Below are positions 9,107 through 17,044 of a stretch of DNA of 64,000 nucleotides, piece after piece. The notes beneath the pieces are model-generated. The model saw nothing but the letters and a program-made list of their open reading frames with translations, ran no database searches and had not been told where the DNA came from. Positions within the stretch are counted from its first letter, which is position 1. Each line of letters starts with the position of its first letter. Location: assembly GCA_965243545.1 (NCBI GenBank), contig OZ251573.1:434001-498000 (forward strand), in the 5' to 3' direction. This DNA comes from CATQHW01 sp965243545. Its GTDB lineage: Bacteria > Spirochaetota > Spirochaetia > SZUA-6 > Bin103. The translations under genes and the position numbers were made by a program.

Positions 9107-10122
9107 GACGGTGCGCGCCGCATTCGGTCGAGCAGCTCTTCCTCCGTCTCGCACTCGATGATCCGGATGCCGGCCTGCGCCAACAGGCCGGGGTCGGCTC
9201 GTTCCAGCAGCAGTGCGAGCCGCTGCGCCGCGTCGCCGCCGAACTTTCGCGCCGCCTGCCGGAGCAGCAGTGCGCGGCCTTCGGCACGGCCCTCCGCATG
9301 GCCTTCCGCGCGGCCCTCCGCGCGGCCCTCCGCGCGCCCGCGGTCGAACGCGCGCTGCCGGTGCGAGCGCAGCAGCGGGTCGTGGTCCGGTCCGGCGCCC
9401 TCCCGCTCGCCGAGCACGGCCCCGACCCGCTCCAGCACGGCGGTGGTCGGTGAGGACAGCTCCGGTTCGTTCAGCGCAACGTGGATCTCCTCCGCCGTCC
9501 AGCCGGGGAAGGCCCGGCTCTCCGCCGCGGTACGGTAGGCGCCATCTTCCAACAGGTAGATCGTCAGCCCCGGCCGGCGGCCCCGCGGGCGGCTCGGCGC
9601 GGTCCGGTCCGGCACCTCGACCCAGATCTCCGGGAAGCCCCACGATTCGTACAGCCCCAGCTTGCCGCGGCGCACGTCGGTGGTGTGGTCGACCTCCAGC
9701 ACCACGTCGGGGTAGTCGTCCACCCCGATCACCATCGCCGAAGGTCCCGGCAGCCGGGCGGTGCCCGGATGCAGGTACAGCGACTCGTCGGCCTGCATGA
9801 TGCTCTGCGGCCAGTCGTGCTGGCGCAGGTCCATCGAGAGGAAGCTCTCGATCGGCGCGCCGCGCACTTGAGCTATGCGTTCGGTCAACCTGATGAGGCG
9901 GCCGGCAGGCCGCTCATGATAGGGAGTGGTCGGCTCGCAGATCACGGCGGTCTCGGTGCGGCCGTCCCAGTACTCCATGCGCAGGTCGCTGTCGGGGAGC
10001 TCCTCGCGCGGCAAGTGGACCGCCTTGCAGCCGGGGAACTCCGGCTCCGGTTCGCGCGCCGGCGGCGGCGCGGTATGGGTTTCGCGGCGGCGCGGCCGGC
10101 CGGCGGTCTGGGACTTGACCAT
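9103..10122 (-). CDS. Uma2-family (DUF820) PD-(D/E)XK nuclease-like protein with AEGR repeats
   Basis: A 339-residue member of the Uma2 family, a PD-(D/E)XK fold widespread in mobile and accessory regions and without a settled function. The core runs LRMEYWDGRTETAVICEPTTPYHERPAGRL, then DDYPDVVLEVDHTTDVRRGKLGLYESWGFPEIWVEV, giving the D...E-x-V pattern of the active site. The C-terminal part is Arg/Glu-rich with about six AEGR repeats (12-bp unit), then a short helical tail. The start at 10122 is preferred to one 12 codons upstream because TTGCCG-17-TACTCT places the -10 box 7 bases before it. It overlaps the downstream binding-protein gene by GTGA. Confidence 0.85.
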   Translation of the reverse strand: MVKSQTAGRPRRRETHTAPPPAREPEPEFPGCKAVHLPREELPDSDLRMEYWDGRTETAVICEPTTPYHERPAGRLIRLTERIAQVRGAPIESFLSMDLRQHDWPQSIMQADESLYLHPGTARLPGPSAMVIGVDDYPDVVLEVDHTTDVRRGKLGLYESWGFPEIWVEVPDRTAPSRPRGRRPGLTIYLLEDGAYRTAAESRAFPGWTAEEIHVALNEPELSSPTTAVLERVGAVLGEREGAGPDHDPLLRSHRQRAFDRGRAEGRAEGRAEGHAEGRAEGRALLLRQAARKFGGDAAQRLALLLERADPGLLAQAGIRIIECETEEELLDRMRRAPS

Positions 10123-10158
10123 ACCGGTCAGAGTACGCGCGCCGCACCGGTCCGGCAA
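10103..10158 (-). promoter_or_regulatory. Leaderless-type promoter of the Uma2 gene
   Basis: Read on the minus strand, TTGCCG is followed after 17 bases by TACTCT, and only 7 bases separate TACTCT from ATG at 10122. The expected transcription start therefore falls at or next to the start codon, with no room for a ribosome binding site. Confidence 0.55.
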
Positions 10159-10190
10159 CCGCGAGCCGGCGCCGGCCGGCTTGGTGGCGC

Positions 10191-10268
10191 CCTCCGGATT
10201 ACGAAACGCCGTCCGCGATCACGAAACGCCCTCCGCAATTACGAAACGCCCTCCGCAATTACGAAACG
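10191..10268. repeat. 20-bp tandem repeat overlapping the 3' end of tyrS
   Basis: Three full copies of a 20-bp unit (consensus ACGAAACGCCCTCCGCAATT) at 10201-10260, with partial units at both ends. Copies two and three are identical. The TAA stop of tyrS lies within the array at 10239-10241. Because 20 is not a multiple of three, each added unit changes the reading frame in which tyrS would end. Confidence 0.85.
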
Positions 10269-11477
10269 ATGGTGGCGCTTCTTGCCGGCGCGGACGATCA
10301 GCTGCCCGCCGGCGGCGTCGGCCGCGGCGAGCGGCCGGGCGGCGTCGCTCCAACCGCGGTCGTTGAGATAGGCGCCGCCCTGGCGGATCAACCGCCGCGC
10401 GTCCGAACGGGTCGCCGCCAAGCCGCCGCGCACCAGCAGGTCGACCATGGTGACGCCGCTCTCCATCTCCGCGGCCGGCAGCGTCGAGCTCGGCATGGCG
10501 CTGCGGTCGCCGCCGGCGCCGGCGCCGCCGAACAGCGCCCGGCTGGTCTGCCGCGCGCGTTCCGCTTCGGCGGCGCCGTGCACCAGGGAGGTGAGCTCCA
10601 TCGCCAGCCGCTCCTTGGCCCGCTGGGCCGCCTGGTCGCGCAGCCGGCCCAGGTCGGCCACCTCGGCGTCCGGCAGCAGCGTCAGCATGGCCAGCAGCGT
10701 GGCGGCGTCGGCGTCCGGGACGTTGATCCAGTACTGATAGAACCGGTACGGATCGACCAGCTCCGGGTCCAGGAACAGGGCGCCGGCCGCCGTCTTGCCC
10801 ATCTTCCGGCCGTCGGCGGTCGTCACCAGCGGCCACGTCAGGGCGTGCGCCTCGGCCCGCTCCACGCGGCGGATCAGGTCGACGCCGGCCAGGATGTTCG
10901 CCCACTGGTCGTCGCCGCCGATCTGCAGCAGGCATCCGTAGCGGCGGTGCAGCACCAGGAAGTCGTACGCCTGCAGCAGCAGGTAGTTGAACTCCAGAAA
11001 GGAGAGCCCGGTTTCGAGCCGCCGGCGGTACGTCTCGAAGCCGAGCATGCGGTTGACCGACACGCGCGGGCCGATCTCGCGCAGGAAGTCGAGGTAGCCG
11101 AGCTCGCCGAACCACTCCGCGTTGTCGACCACCACGGTGCGGCTCAGATCGATGATGCGGCCGACCTGCCGCTGCATCAGCTCGGCGTTGCGCGCCACGG
11201 TCTCCACCGGCAGCAACGGCCGCATGTCGTCCTTGTCGCTCGGATCGCCGACCCGGGCCGTGGCGCCGCCGATCAGCAGCACCGGACGGTGGCCGGCGCG
11301 CTGCAGGTGCGCCATGGCCAGCAGCCCCACCAGGTGGCCGGCGTGCAGACTCGGCCCGGTCGGATCGATGCCGAGATAGAAGGTGACCGCCTCACGCTCC
11401 AGGAGCCGGGCGAGCGGCTCGGCGCCGGTGGTCTGCCGGACCAGCCCGCGCCGGGACAGCGCGGCCAGCGCGTCCAT
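10239..11477 (-). CDS. tyrS: Tyrosyl-tRNA synthetase
   Basis: Class I aminoacyl-tRNA synthetase of 412 residues that charges tRNA-Tyr. The HIGH motif is HAGH at residues 45-48 (GIDPTGPSLHAGHLVG), the tyrosine-binding segment is QAYDFLVLHRRYGCLLQIGGDDQWANI, and the KMSKS loop is GRKMGKT near residue 226. The C-terminal S4-like RNA-binding domain is visible as LLVRGGLAATRSDARRLIRQGGAYLNDR. The ATG at 11477 overlaps the TGA of glyQS (ATGA), so it is coupled to the upstream synthetase. The last residues (FVIAEGVS) are encoded by the 20-bp tandem repeat that contains the stop, so the C-terminus appears to have been remodelled by repeat expansion. Confidence 0.97.
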   Translation of the reverse strand: MDALAALSRRGLVRQTTGAEPLARLLEREAVTFYLGIDPTGPSLHAGHLVGLLAMAHLQRAGHRPVLLIGGATARVGDPSDKDDMRPLLPVETVARNAELMQRQVGRIIDLSRTVVVDNAEWFGELGYLDFLREIGPRVSVNRMLGFETYRRRLETGLSFLEFNYLLLQAYDFLVLHRRYGCLLQIGGDDQWANILAGVDLIRRVERAEAHALTWPLVTTADGRKMGKTAAGALFLDPELVDPYRFYQYWINVPDADAATLLAMLTLLPDAEVADLGRLRDQAAQRAKERLAMELTSLVHGAAEAERARQTSRALFGGAGAGGDRSAMPSSTLPAAEMESGVTMVDLLVRGGLAATRSDARRLIRQGGAYLNDRGWSDAARPLAAADAAGGQLIVRAGKKRHHRFVIAEGVS

Positions 11478-12826
11478 CAGGCGGTTTCGGCGCGGACGTA
11501 GCCGGCGGTCAGCTCGGCGATCTGACCGCGCAGCCGGTCGCGGTGGACGCGGACCTGCTCGGTGGAGTCGCGCAGCCGCACGGTGACCGTGCCGTCGTCC
11601 CGGGTGCGGTGGTCGATGGTGACGCAATACGGGGTGCCGATCTCGTCCTGGCGGCGGTAACGCCGGCCGATCGCGCCGCCCTGGTCATAGAAGGCGTCGT
11701 GGTCGCGGCGCAGGTCGGCCGCCACCTCGCGCGCCAGTTCGGCCAGCCCGTCCTTCTTGACCAGCGGAAAGACCGCCACCGTGATCGGGGCGATCGCCGG
11801 ATGGAAGCGGAGCACGGTGCGCGTCTCCCCGTCGACCTCGTCCTCCTCATACGCGTCGGCAAGCACCGCCAACACCGTGCGGGTCAGTCCGACCGCGGTC
11901 TCGATCACGTACGGGACGAAGCGTTCGCCCTGCGCGCCGCCGGAACTGCCGTCGTCGAGATAGGTGAGGTCCTTGCGCGACAGCTCGGCATGGCGGCGCA
12001 GGTCGAAGTCGGTCCGGTTGTGTATCCCTTCCAGCTCCTGCCAGCCGGACGGAAAGTCGTATTCGACGTCGACCGCGACCTTGGCGTAATGCGCGATCTC
12101 GTCCGGTCCGTGCGGGCGCAGCCGCAGCCGGGAAGGCCGCAAACCCAGATCGGCGTAGTAGCGGTAACGCGCCTCCCGCCAGTGCTCGAACCAGCGCTCG
12201 TCGTGATCGGGGTGCACGAAAAACTGCATCTCCATCTGTTCGAACTCGCAGGTGCGGAAGATGAAGCTCTTGGTGGTGATCTCGTTGCGGAACGCCTTGC
12301 CGACCTGGGCGATTCCGAACGGCACCTTGACGCGGCCCGACTGCACCACGTTCTTGAAGTTGACGTACGCGCCCTGCGCGGTCTCCGGGCGCAGATAGAC
12401 GGCGGCGCCGCCGTCCTCCACCGGTCCCAGGGTGGTGCGCATCATCATGTTGAACTGGCGCGCTTCGGTCAGATCCGGCTTGCCGCACTGCGGACAGCGG
12501 CCGGCCGGATCGTCCAGGTGGTCGGCGCGAAACCGCGCCTTGCAGCTGCGGCAATCGACCAGCGGGTCGTTGAAGGCGCTGGTGTGGCCGGACGCCTCCC
12601 ACACGCGCGGGTGCATCAGGATGGCGGCGTCGAGTCCGACGATCGGCAGCTCGCCGCGCGTCATGGTCCGCCACCACCGGTCGCGCAGATTGTTCTTGAG
12701 CTGCGCGCCGAGCGGCCCGTAGTCCCAGGCCGAGGCGAGGCCGCCGTAGATGTCGCTCGACGGGTAGACGAACCCGCGCCGTTTGCAGAGCGAAACCAGT
12801 TGATCGAGGGTCGTGCGCGTCATCAT
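11477..12826 (-). CDS. glyQS: Glycyl-tRNA synthetase, dimeric class II type
   Basis: A 449-residue alpha2-type glycyl-tRNA synthetase. The N-terminal block SLCKRRGFVYPSSDIYGGLASAWDYGPLGAQLKNN is diagnostic. HPRVWEASGHTSAFNDPLVDC with two CxxC pairs (CRSC and CPQC) forms the zinc-bearing insertion, RPETAQGAYVNFKNV is motif 2-related, and the anticodon-binding domain begins near FPLVKKDGLAELAREV. The start has two adjacent ATGs (12826 and 12823) behind a strong AGGAAGG. It lies 10 bases downstream of gltX and overlaps tyrS by four bases, forming a synthetase operon. The gltX-glyQS adjacency is, as I recall, also found in Treponema. Confidence 0.97.
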   Translation of the reverse strand: MMTRTTLDQLVSLCKRRGFVYPSSDIYGGLASAWDYGPLGAQLKNNLRDRWWRTMTRGELPIVGLDAAILMHPRVWEASGHTSAFNDPLVDCRSCKARFRADHLDDPAGRCPQCGKPDLTEARQFNMMMRTTLGPVEDGGAAVYLRPETAQGAYVNFKNVVQSGRVKVPFGIAQVGKAFRNEITTKSFIFRTCEFEQMEMQFFVHPDHDERWFEHWREARYRYYADLGLRPSRLRLRPHGPDEIAHYAKVAVDVEYDFPSGWQELEGIHNRTDFDLRRHAELSRKDLTYLDDGSSGGAQGERFVPYVIETAVGLTRTVLAVLADAYEEDEVDGETRTVLRFHPAIAPITVAVFPLVKKDGLAELAREVAADLRRDHDAFYDQGGAIGRRYRRQDEIGTPYCVTIDHRTRDDGTVTVRLRDSTEQVRVHRDRLRGQIAELTAGYVRAETA

Positions 12827-12836
12827 TCCTTCCTGC

Positions 12837-14282
12837 TTACGGGGCCGGCGCCGCGGCGTCGAGCCGGGCCAGCGCCGCCTGCAGCCGCTGCCGGCAGGCC
12901 GCCGCGCCCAGAATGCGCATGCTGCCGAACAGCGGCGGCGACACGCGCGAGCCGGTGACCGCGACCCGCACCGGCATCATCAGGTCGCCGAAGCGTATCC
13001 GCAACTCGCCGGCGGCGTCGCGGAACGCCTGTTCGGCGGCGTCCTCGTCGGGACCGCACGCCGCATCGACCAGGTCGAGCGCCCGCCGCAGCGTCTGCGC
13101 CGTCCGCGGCCGGTCGAGCCGCTTGGGCGCCAGCGCCGCGCCATCGTAGTCGAGTTCCGCGGCGAACAGGAAGCGCGCCATCGGCGCCGCGTCGTTCAAC
13201 AGCGTCAGCCGCTCCCGCAACAGCTCGGCGACCGCCGGCGCCGCCAGTTCCGGCCGTTCCGCGCCGGCCGCCGCCAGATACGGTTCCAGCCGCCGCGCCA
13301 GCTCGGCAACCGGCAGGGCGCGGACGTGAGCGCCGTTCATCCAGCGCAGCTTGCCGCCGTCGAAGATCGCCGGCGAGGCGTGCAGCCGCTCCGGGCTGAA
13401 GGCGCGCTCCAACTCGTCCAGGCTGAACAGCTCCTGCGATCCGCCCGGCGACCAGCCGAGCAGGGCGGCGTAGTTGACCAGCGCCTCCGGCAGGTAGCCT
13501 TGGCGGCGGAACTCGCTCACGCTCATCGATCCGTGGCGCTTGCTCAGCTTCTTGCCGTCGGCGCCGTTCACGACCGGCAGGTGAGCGTACCGAGGCGGCT
13601 GCCACCCGCATGCCGCAAAGATCAGCACGTGCAACGGCGCCGAGGAGACCCACTCCTGCGCCCGCAGCACGTGGCTGATGCGCATGTCGTGGTCGTCGAC
13701 GATCGCCGCCAAGTGATAGGTCGGGAACCGGTCCGACTTGAGCAGCACCGGATCGGGGTTGATGTCCGCGTTGCGCCGCTCGATGGCGCCCAGGATCAGG
13801 TCCTGGCACCGGGTCGCGCCTTCCATCGGCACCTTGAACCGCACGACCGACGGTTCGCCCCGCTCCTGCAGGCGGCGGCGCTCGGCGGCCGTGAGGGTGC
13901 GGCAGCGGCGGTCGTAGCCGCTGCGGGACTCGCGCAGCCGCTGCAGGCGCTCGGCGCTGCAGTAACAGCGGTACGCGCTCCCCTCCGCGATCAGCCGCTC
14001 GGCGACGGCGCGGTGGCGCTCGACCCGTTCCGACTGCACGTACGGCCCGTACGGGCCGCCCACCTGCGGCCCCTCGTCCCATCGCAGGCCGAGCCAGGAG
14101 AGCGTGTCGTACACGTCGGCCAGCGCGGCCGGATCGAACCGCGCGCGGTCGGTGTCCTCGATGCGCAGGATGAACGCGCCGCCGGCCGAGCGCGCCAGCA
14201 GATACGCGAACAGGGCGGTGCGCGCCCCGCCGACGTGGTGAAGCCCGGTGGGCGACGGGGCGTAACGAACGCGTAGCGACAC
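12837..14282 (-). CDS. gltX: Glutamyl-tRNA synthetase
   Basis: Class I synthetase of 481 residues that charges tRNA-Glu. The first residues MSLRVRYAPSPTGLHHVGG carry the HIGH-equivalent at 9-18, and GADGKKLSKRHGSM near residue 242 is the KMSKS loop. The region YRCYCSAERL shows two of the zinc-site cysteines. The C-terminal helical anticodon-binding part is shorter in recognisable motifs but of normal length. The start is GTG 14282 behind AGGAAG. The gene opens a run gltX-glyQS-tyrS-Uma2-BMP on the minus strand. Whether it is discriminating or also charges tRNA-Gln cannot be told from sequence alone. Confidence 0.97.
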   Translation of the reverse strand: MSLRVRYAPSPTGLHHVGGARTALFAYLLARSAGGAFILRIEDTDRARFDPAALADVYDTLSWLGLRWDEGPQVGGPYGPYVQSERVERHRAVAERLIAEGSAYRCYCSAERLQRLRESRSGYDRRCRTLTAAERRRLQERGEPSVVRFKVPMEGATRCQDLILGAIERRNADINPDPVLLKSDRFPTYHLAAIVDDHDMRISHVLRAQEWVSSAPLHVLIFAACGWQPPRYAHLPVVNGADGKKLSKRHGSMSVSEFRRQGYLPEALVNYAALLGWSPGGSQELFSLDELERAFSPERLHASPAIFDGGKLRWMNGAHVRALPVAELARRLEPYLAAAGAERPELAAPAVAELLRERLTLLNDAAPMARFLFAAELDYDGAALAPKRLDRPRTAQTLRRALDLVDAACGPDEDAAEQAFRDAAGELRIRFGDLMMPVRVAVTGSRVSPPLFGSMRILGAAACRQRLQAALARLDAAAPAP

Positions 14283-14303
14283 GACTGCTTCCTGTGAGCG
14301 CGA

Positions 14304-14332
14304 ACGATAGGGCCGCCCCGCTACCGAGTCAA
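14304..14332 (-). promoter_or_regulatory. Promoter of the gltX-glyQS-tyrS operon
   Basis: On the minus strand, TTGACT (14332-14327) and TATCGT (14309-14304) are separated by exactly 17 bases, a good sigma70-type match. The start codon follows 21 bases later behind AGGAAG, so this transcript has a normal short leader, unlike many other genes in the window. Confidence 0.65.
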
Positions 14333-14367
14333 CGCCGAGCGGCGCCGGGCGCGGGCGGCGCGGCCGT

Positions 14368-15195
14368 TCAGGAAAGGGCCGCGCCGCCGTCCACGGTGAT
14401 TGCGGAGCCGGTGATCATGCCGGCGGCGTCGGAGGCGAGAAAGGCGAACGCCTCGGCGATCTCCTGCGGCCGATTGAGCCGGCCCAGCGGGGTGGCCCGG
14501 CGGCGGCGTTCGTAGTTGTCCGGGTTGTCGATCGAGGTGGACCAGTCGTTGGGGCTGTAGTCGGCGGAGCCGCGGATGAACGGGGTGTCGACGTGGCCGG
14601 GGTTCACCTGACAGCAGCGGATGCCGTCGCCCGCGTAGGCGGCGGCGGTGGCCGCGGTCAGGGCGTTGACCCCGAACTTGCTGCAGGCGTAGGCGGGGGC
14701 GCCGCGGCCGGCGCGGAGCGCGGCCAGCGAACCGACGCTGATGATGCAGCCGCCGCCGGCGCGGCGCATGGCCGGTATCACCGCCTTGATGCCGATGAAG
14801 ATGCCGGTGAGGTTCAGCTCCAGGATGCGCCGGAACTGCGCCACGGTCATCGCGTCGTAGCTCACCCGGTGGTTGCCGCCGGCCAGGTAGCACAGGGTGG
14901 TCAGCGTTCCGAAGCGCGCCTCCGCCTGCGCGACGGCGGCGCGCCACGTTTCCGGCTCGGTGACGTCGAGCGGCACGGCCAGCGCCGCGCCGCCCGCCGC
15001 GCTCAGCTCCCCGGCAACCTGGGCGGCTGCGTCGATGCGGCGGTCGGCCACCGCGACCCGCGCCCCGGCAGCCGCTAACCGGCGCGCCACCGCCGAGCCC
15101 ATCGCTCCCGCTCCCCCGGCGATCAACGCCACCCGGCCATCCAGCCGCCGCCGGCCTTCCTCCTGCGCCCCCTGCGCGCTGCCTTCCGTACCCAT
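14368..15195 (-). CDS. SDR-family oxidoreductase
   Basis: A 275-residue classical short-chain dehydrogenase. AGGAGAMGSAVARRLAAAGARVAVADRR (residues ~26-53) holds the glycine-rich nucleotide motif, with Asp at the end of strand two suggesting NAD preference. YLAGGNH stands where NNAG usually sits. The catalytic residues are in ISVGSLAALRAGRGAPAYACSKFG (Ser...Tyr-x-x-x-Lys). The ending MITGSAITVDGGAAL is the family C-terminus. The ATG is preceded by AGGAGG at good spacing. It is a separate unit between the synthetase operon and the accessory region; the substrate is unknown. Confidence 0.92.
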   Translation of the reverse strand: MGTEGSAQGAQEEGRRRLDGRVALIAGGAGAMGSAVARRLAAAGARVAVADRRIDAAAQVAGELSAAGGAALAVPLDVTEPETWRAAVAQAEARFGTLTTLCYLAGGNHRVSYDAMTVAQFRRILELNLTGIFIGIKAVIPAMRRAGGGCIISVGSLAALRAGRGAPAYACSKFGVNALTAATAAAYAGDGIRCCQVNPGHVDTPFIRGSADYSPNDWSTSIDNPDNYERRRRATPLGRLNRPQEIAEAFAFLASDAAGMITGSAITVDGGAALS

Positions 15196-15325
15196 CGTTC
15201 CTCCTGCAACTCACCGGCCGCCTCCGCCGGAGCGGTGAGGGGTAGATGAACCAGCCGAGACACCTTAAGCTGCCATCCAAGAGGCAGTCACGAGGCCCAG
15301 GGCGCCGTGGCTCCGGGAGATAGTC

Positions 15326-16765
15326 ATGCTGACCCGCATTGAGGTAGACGGCTTCAAGAATCTCGTCAACTTTTCTCTTGACCTAGGACCGTACACCTGC
15401 ATCGCCGGCGCCAACGGCGTCGGCAAGTCAAACATTTTCGACGCCATCCGATTTCTGTCGTTATTGACCGATCACACCATCAATCAATCGGCATTGCTTA
15501 TCCGGAGTTCGGAACCGGATACGGGTGAAATTGGTGACCTGTTCTTCTCCGCCAACGGCAGCTCGGCAGACCGAATCAGGTTGGCCGCCGAGATGATCGT
15601 CGACAAGAGTGTCGTCGATGACTTCGGCCGACCAGGAGAGCCTTCGTCCACGTTCTTGAGGTACGAAGTGATGTTTCGCAGGGAACCGCCATCGCTGTCT
15701 GCAGGACCGTTTGGCGGGCTCATTCTGGAAAAGGAAGACCTGCGCTACATTCAGTCCGGAAAAGCCGTCCGGAAACTTCGTTTTCTGCATAACAGACAGC
15801 CATTTACGACCGAGTTGGTCTACAATAGGCGGCGAGGAGCCGGGTATATTTCTACGACCAAAGGGACCATCTCCGTCCATCAGGACGGCGGTTCCTCCGG
15901 ACGGGCGAGACCAGCGGCGCCCGCCGCACGAGCTCCAAGGACGATCATTGGCACCGAGAACACGGCGGCGACACCGACGATCCTCGCGGCGCGCCGGGAA
16001 ATGCAGCGGTGGCGCATCCTGGCGCTGGAACCATCCGCCATGCGAAGGTCTGACAAGTTCACCGACGAACCGGGCATCACCGCCGACGGTGGCCGCATTC
16101 CGGTCACACTGCACCATCTGGCTAGCCGCGCTTCCCGATCCCCGAGCGTGGACGCCGCCCCCCACGACGACATCCTGTGTCGGATCGCCAACACGTTGTC
16201 GCGTTTGTTACCGGTAGAAGCAGTACGTGCGGTGAGCGACGAAGTACGCCAGCTCTATTCCCTGGAGCTTGAAGAACGCGGCGGCGTGCGCCTGCGGGCG
16301 AACTCCATATCCGACGGCACGCTTAGATTCCTGGCGCTGACCGCACTTTCCGAAGCGGCTGACGCCGGCGTGTACTGTATGGAGGAGCCCGAGAATGGCA
16401 TCCACCCGGAGCGGCTGGAGGCCATGAATGAATTGCTGCATGACATCGCCGTCGACCCTGATGAGCGGGTGGCCGAAGACAACCCGCTACGGCAAGTCAT
16501 CGTCGCAACCCACTCGCCGTACTTCGTGCAGATACAGAACCCGGAAGAGATCATCCTGGCGAAAAATCCTGCCGTTCGGTCACCGGACGGCGCGGCCGTG
16601 CGGCCGCTGAGGTGCTATCCGATGCGGGGTTCGTGGAGAGATCACGCGCAGGCGCCCGACGGCGTGGGTAAGCTCGAGTTGCAGTCCTACCTGGTTCCAC
16701 CGGATCGTACTCATCTCGGACGCCCCATGAACTGGAACGTGTCTCGGACCCCAAGCGGCTGCTGA
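15326..16765 (+). CDS. AAA/OLD-like ATPase, C-terminus probably altered
   Basis: A 479-residue SMC/RecF-like AAA ATPase of the type found in defence islands. MLTRIEVDGFKNLVNFSLDLG opens the fold. Walker A is GANGVGKSN at residues 28-36, the ABC-like signature is SDGTLRFLALTAL, Walker B is CMEEPENGIHPERL near residue 350, and the switch histidine is in ATHSPYFVQIQNPEEI. The last ~30 codons after GVGKLELQSYL are unlike a coding end, and a different frame just downstream becomes coding-like, so the 3' end appears to have been damaged together with the next gene. The start is ATG 15326 behind a GGGAG stretch. Such ATPases usually act with a small partner gene. Confidence 0.85.
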   Translation: MLTRIEVDGFKNLVNFSLDLGPYTCIAGANGVGKSNIFDAIRFLSLLTDHTINQSALLIRSSEPDTGEIGDLFFSANGSSADRIRLAAEMIVDKSVVDDFGRPGEPSSTFLRYEVMFRREPPSLSAGPFGGLILEKEDLRYIQSGKAVRKLRFLHNRQPFTTELVYNRRRGAGYISTTKGTISVHQDGGSSGRARPAAPAARAPRTIIGTENTAATPTILAARREMQRWRILALEPSAMRRSDKFTDEPGITADGGRIPVTLHHLASRASRSPSVDAAPHDDILCRIANTLSRLLPVEAVRAVSDEVRQLYSLELEERGGVRLRANSISDGTLRFLALTALSEAADAGVYCMEEPENGIHPERLEAMNELLHDIAVDPDERVAEDNPLRQVIVATHSPYFVQIQNPEEIILAKNPAVRSPDGAAVRPLRCYPMRGSWRDHAQAPDGVGKLELQSYLVPPDRTHLGRPMNWNVSRTPSGC

Positions 16766-16950
16766 GAGACGTGCTCATAAGGGCGGGAGTGCCGCGTGGG
16801 GACCGGCGGCGGAAGAAATTCGTGTCTCACTTCGGCAAATTCCGTAGACAGCTTGCGGAGAACTTGCCGGTAGGAGGGCCGCTCGATCATGTGGCTGCCT
16901 GGGTCAAGTTTCGCGACGACGTCGCCGCGGCAGTGGCGTCAGACCGATGA
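16693..16950 (+). pseudogene. Remnant of a partner gene downstream of the OLD-like ATPase
   Basis: In a frame different from the ATPase, an open stretch of about 85 codons ends at TGA 16948-16950. It contains HELERVSDPKRLLRDVLIRAG followed by a basic segment (RRRKKF) and KFRRQLAENLPV..DHVAAWVKFRDDVAAAV. It has no plausible start codon and overlaps the damaged end of the ATPase gene. The composition looks like the C-terminal half of the small helical partner protein (DUF4276-like or similar) often encoded after OLD-type ATPases. The family assignment is inference; the shift of coding signal is seen directly. Confidence 0.5.
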
Positions 16951-17044
16951 TACACGCCAGCTTCCGACTCCATCCGCCGAAGCGGCGCCGCCGGGGCACG
17001 TGAGTGCAGCAGGGCTCCATCGGCAACTGGAACGTGAGTACCCC

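Noticed and set aside
10191..10268. CRISPR-like short repeats
   Set aside because: The units are contiguous with no spacers, and there are no cas genes.
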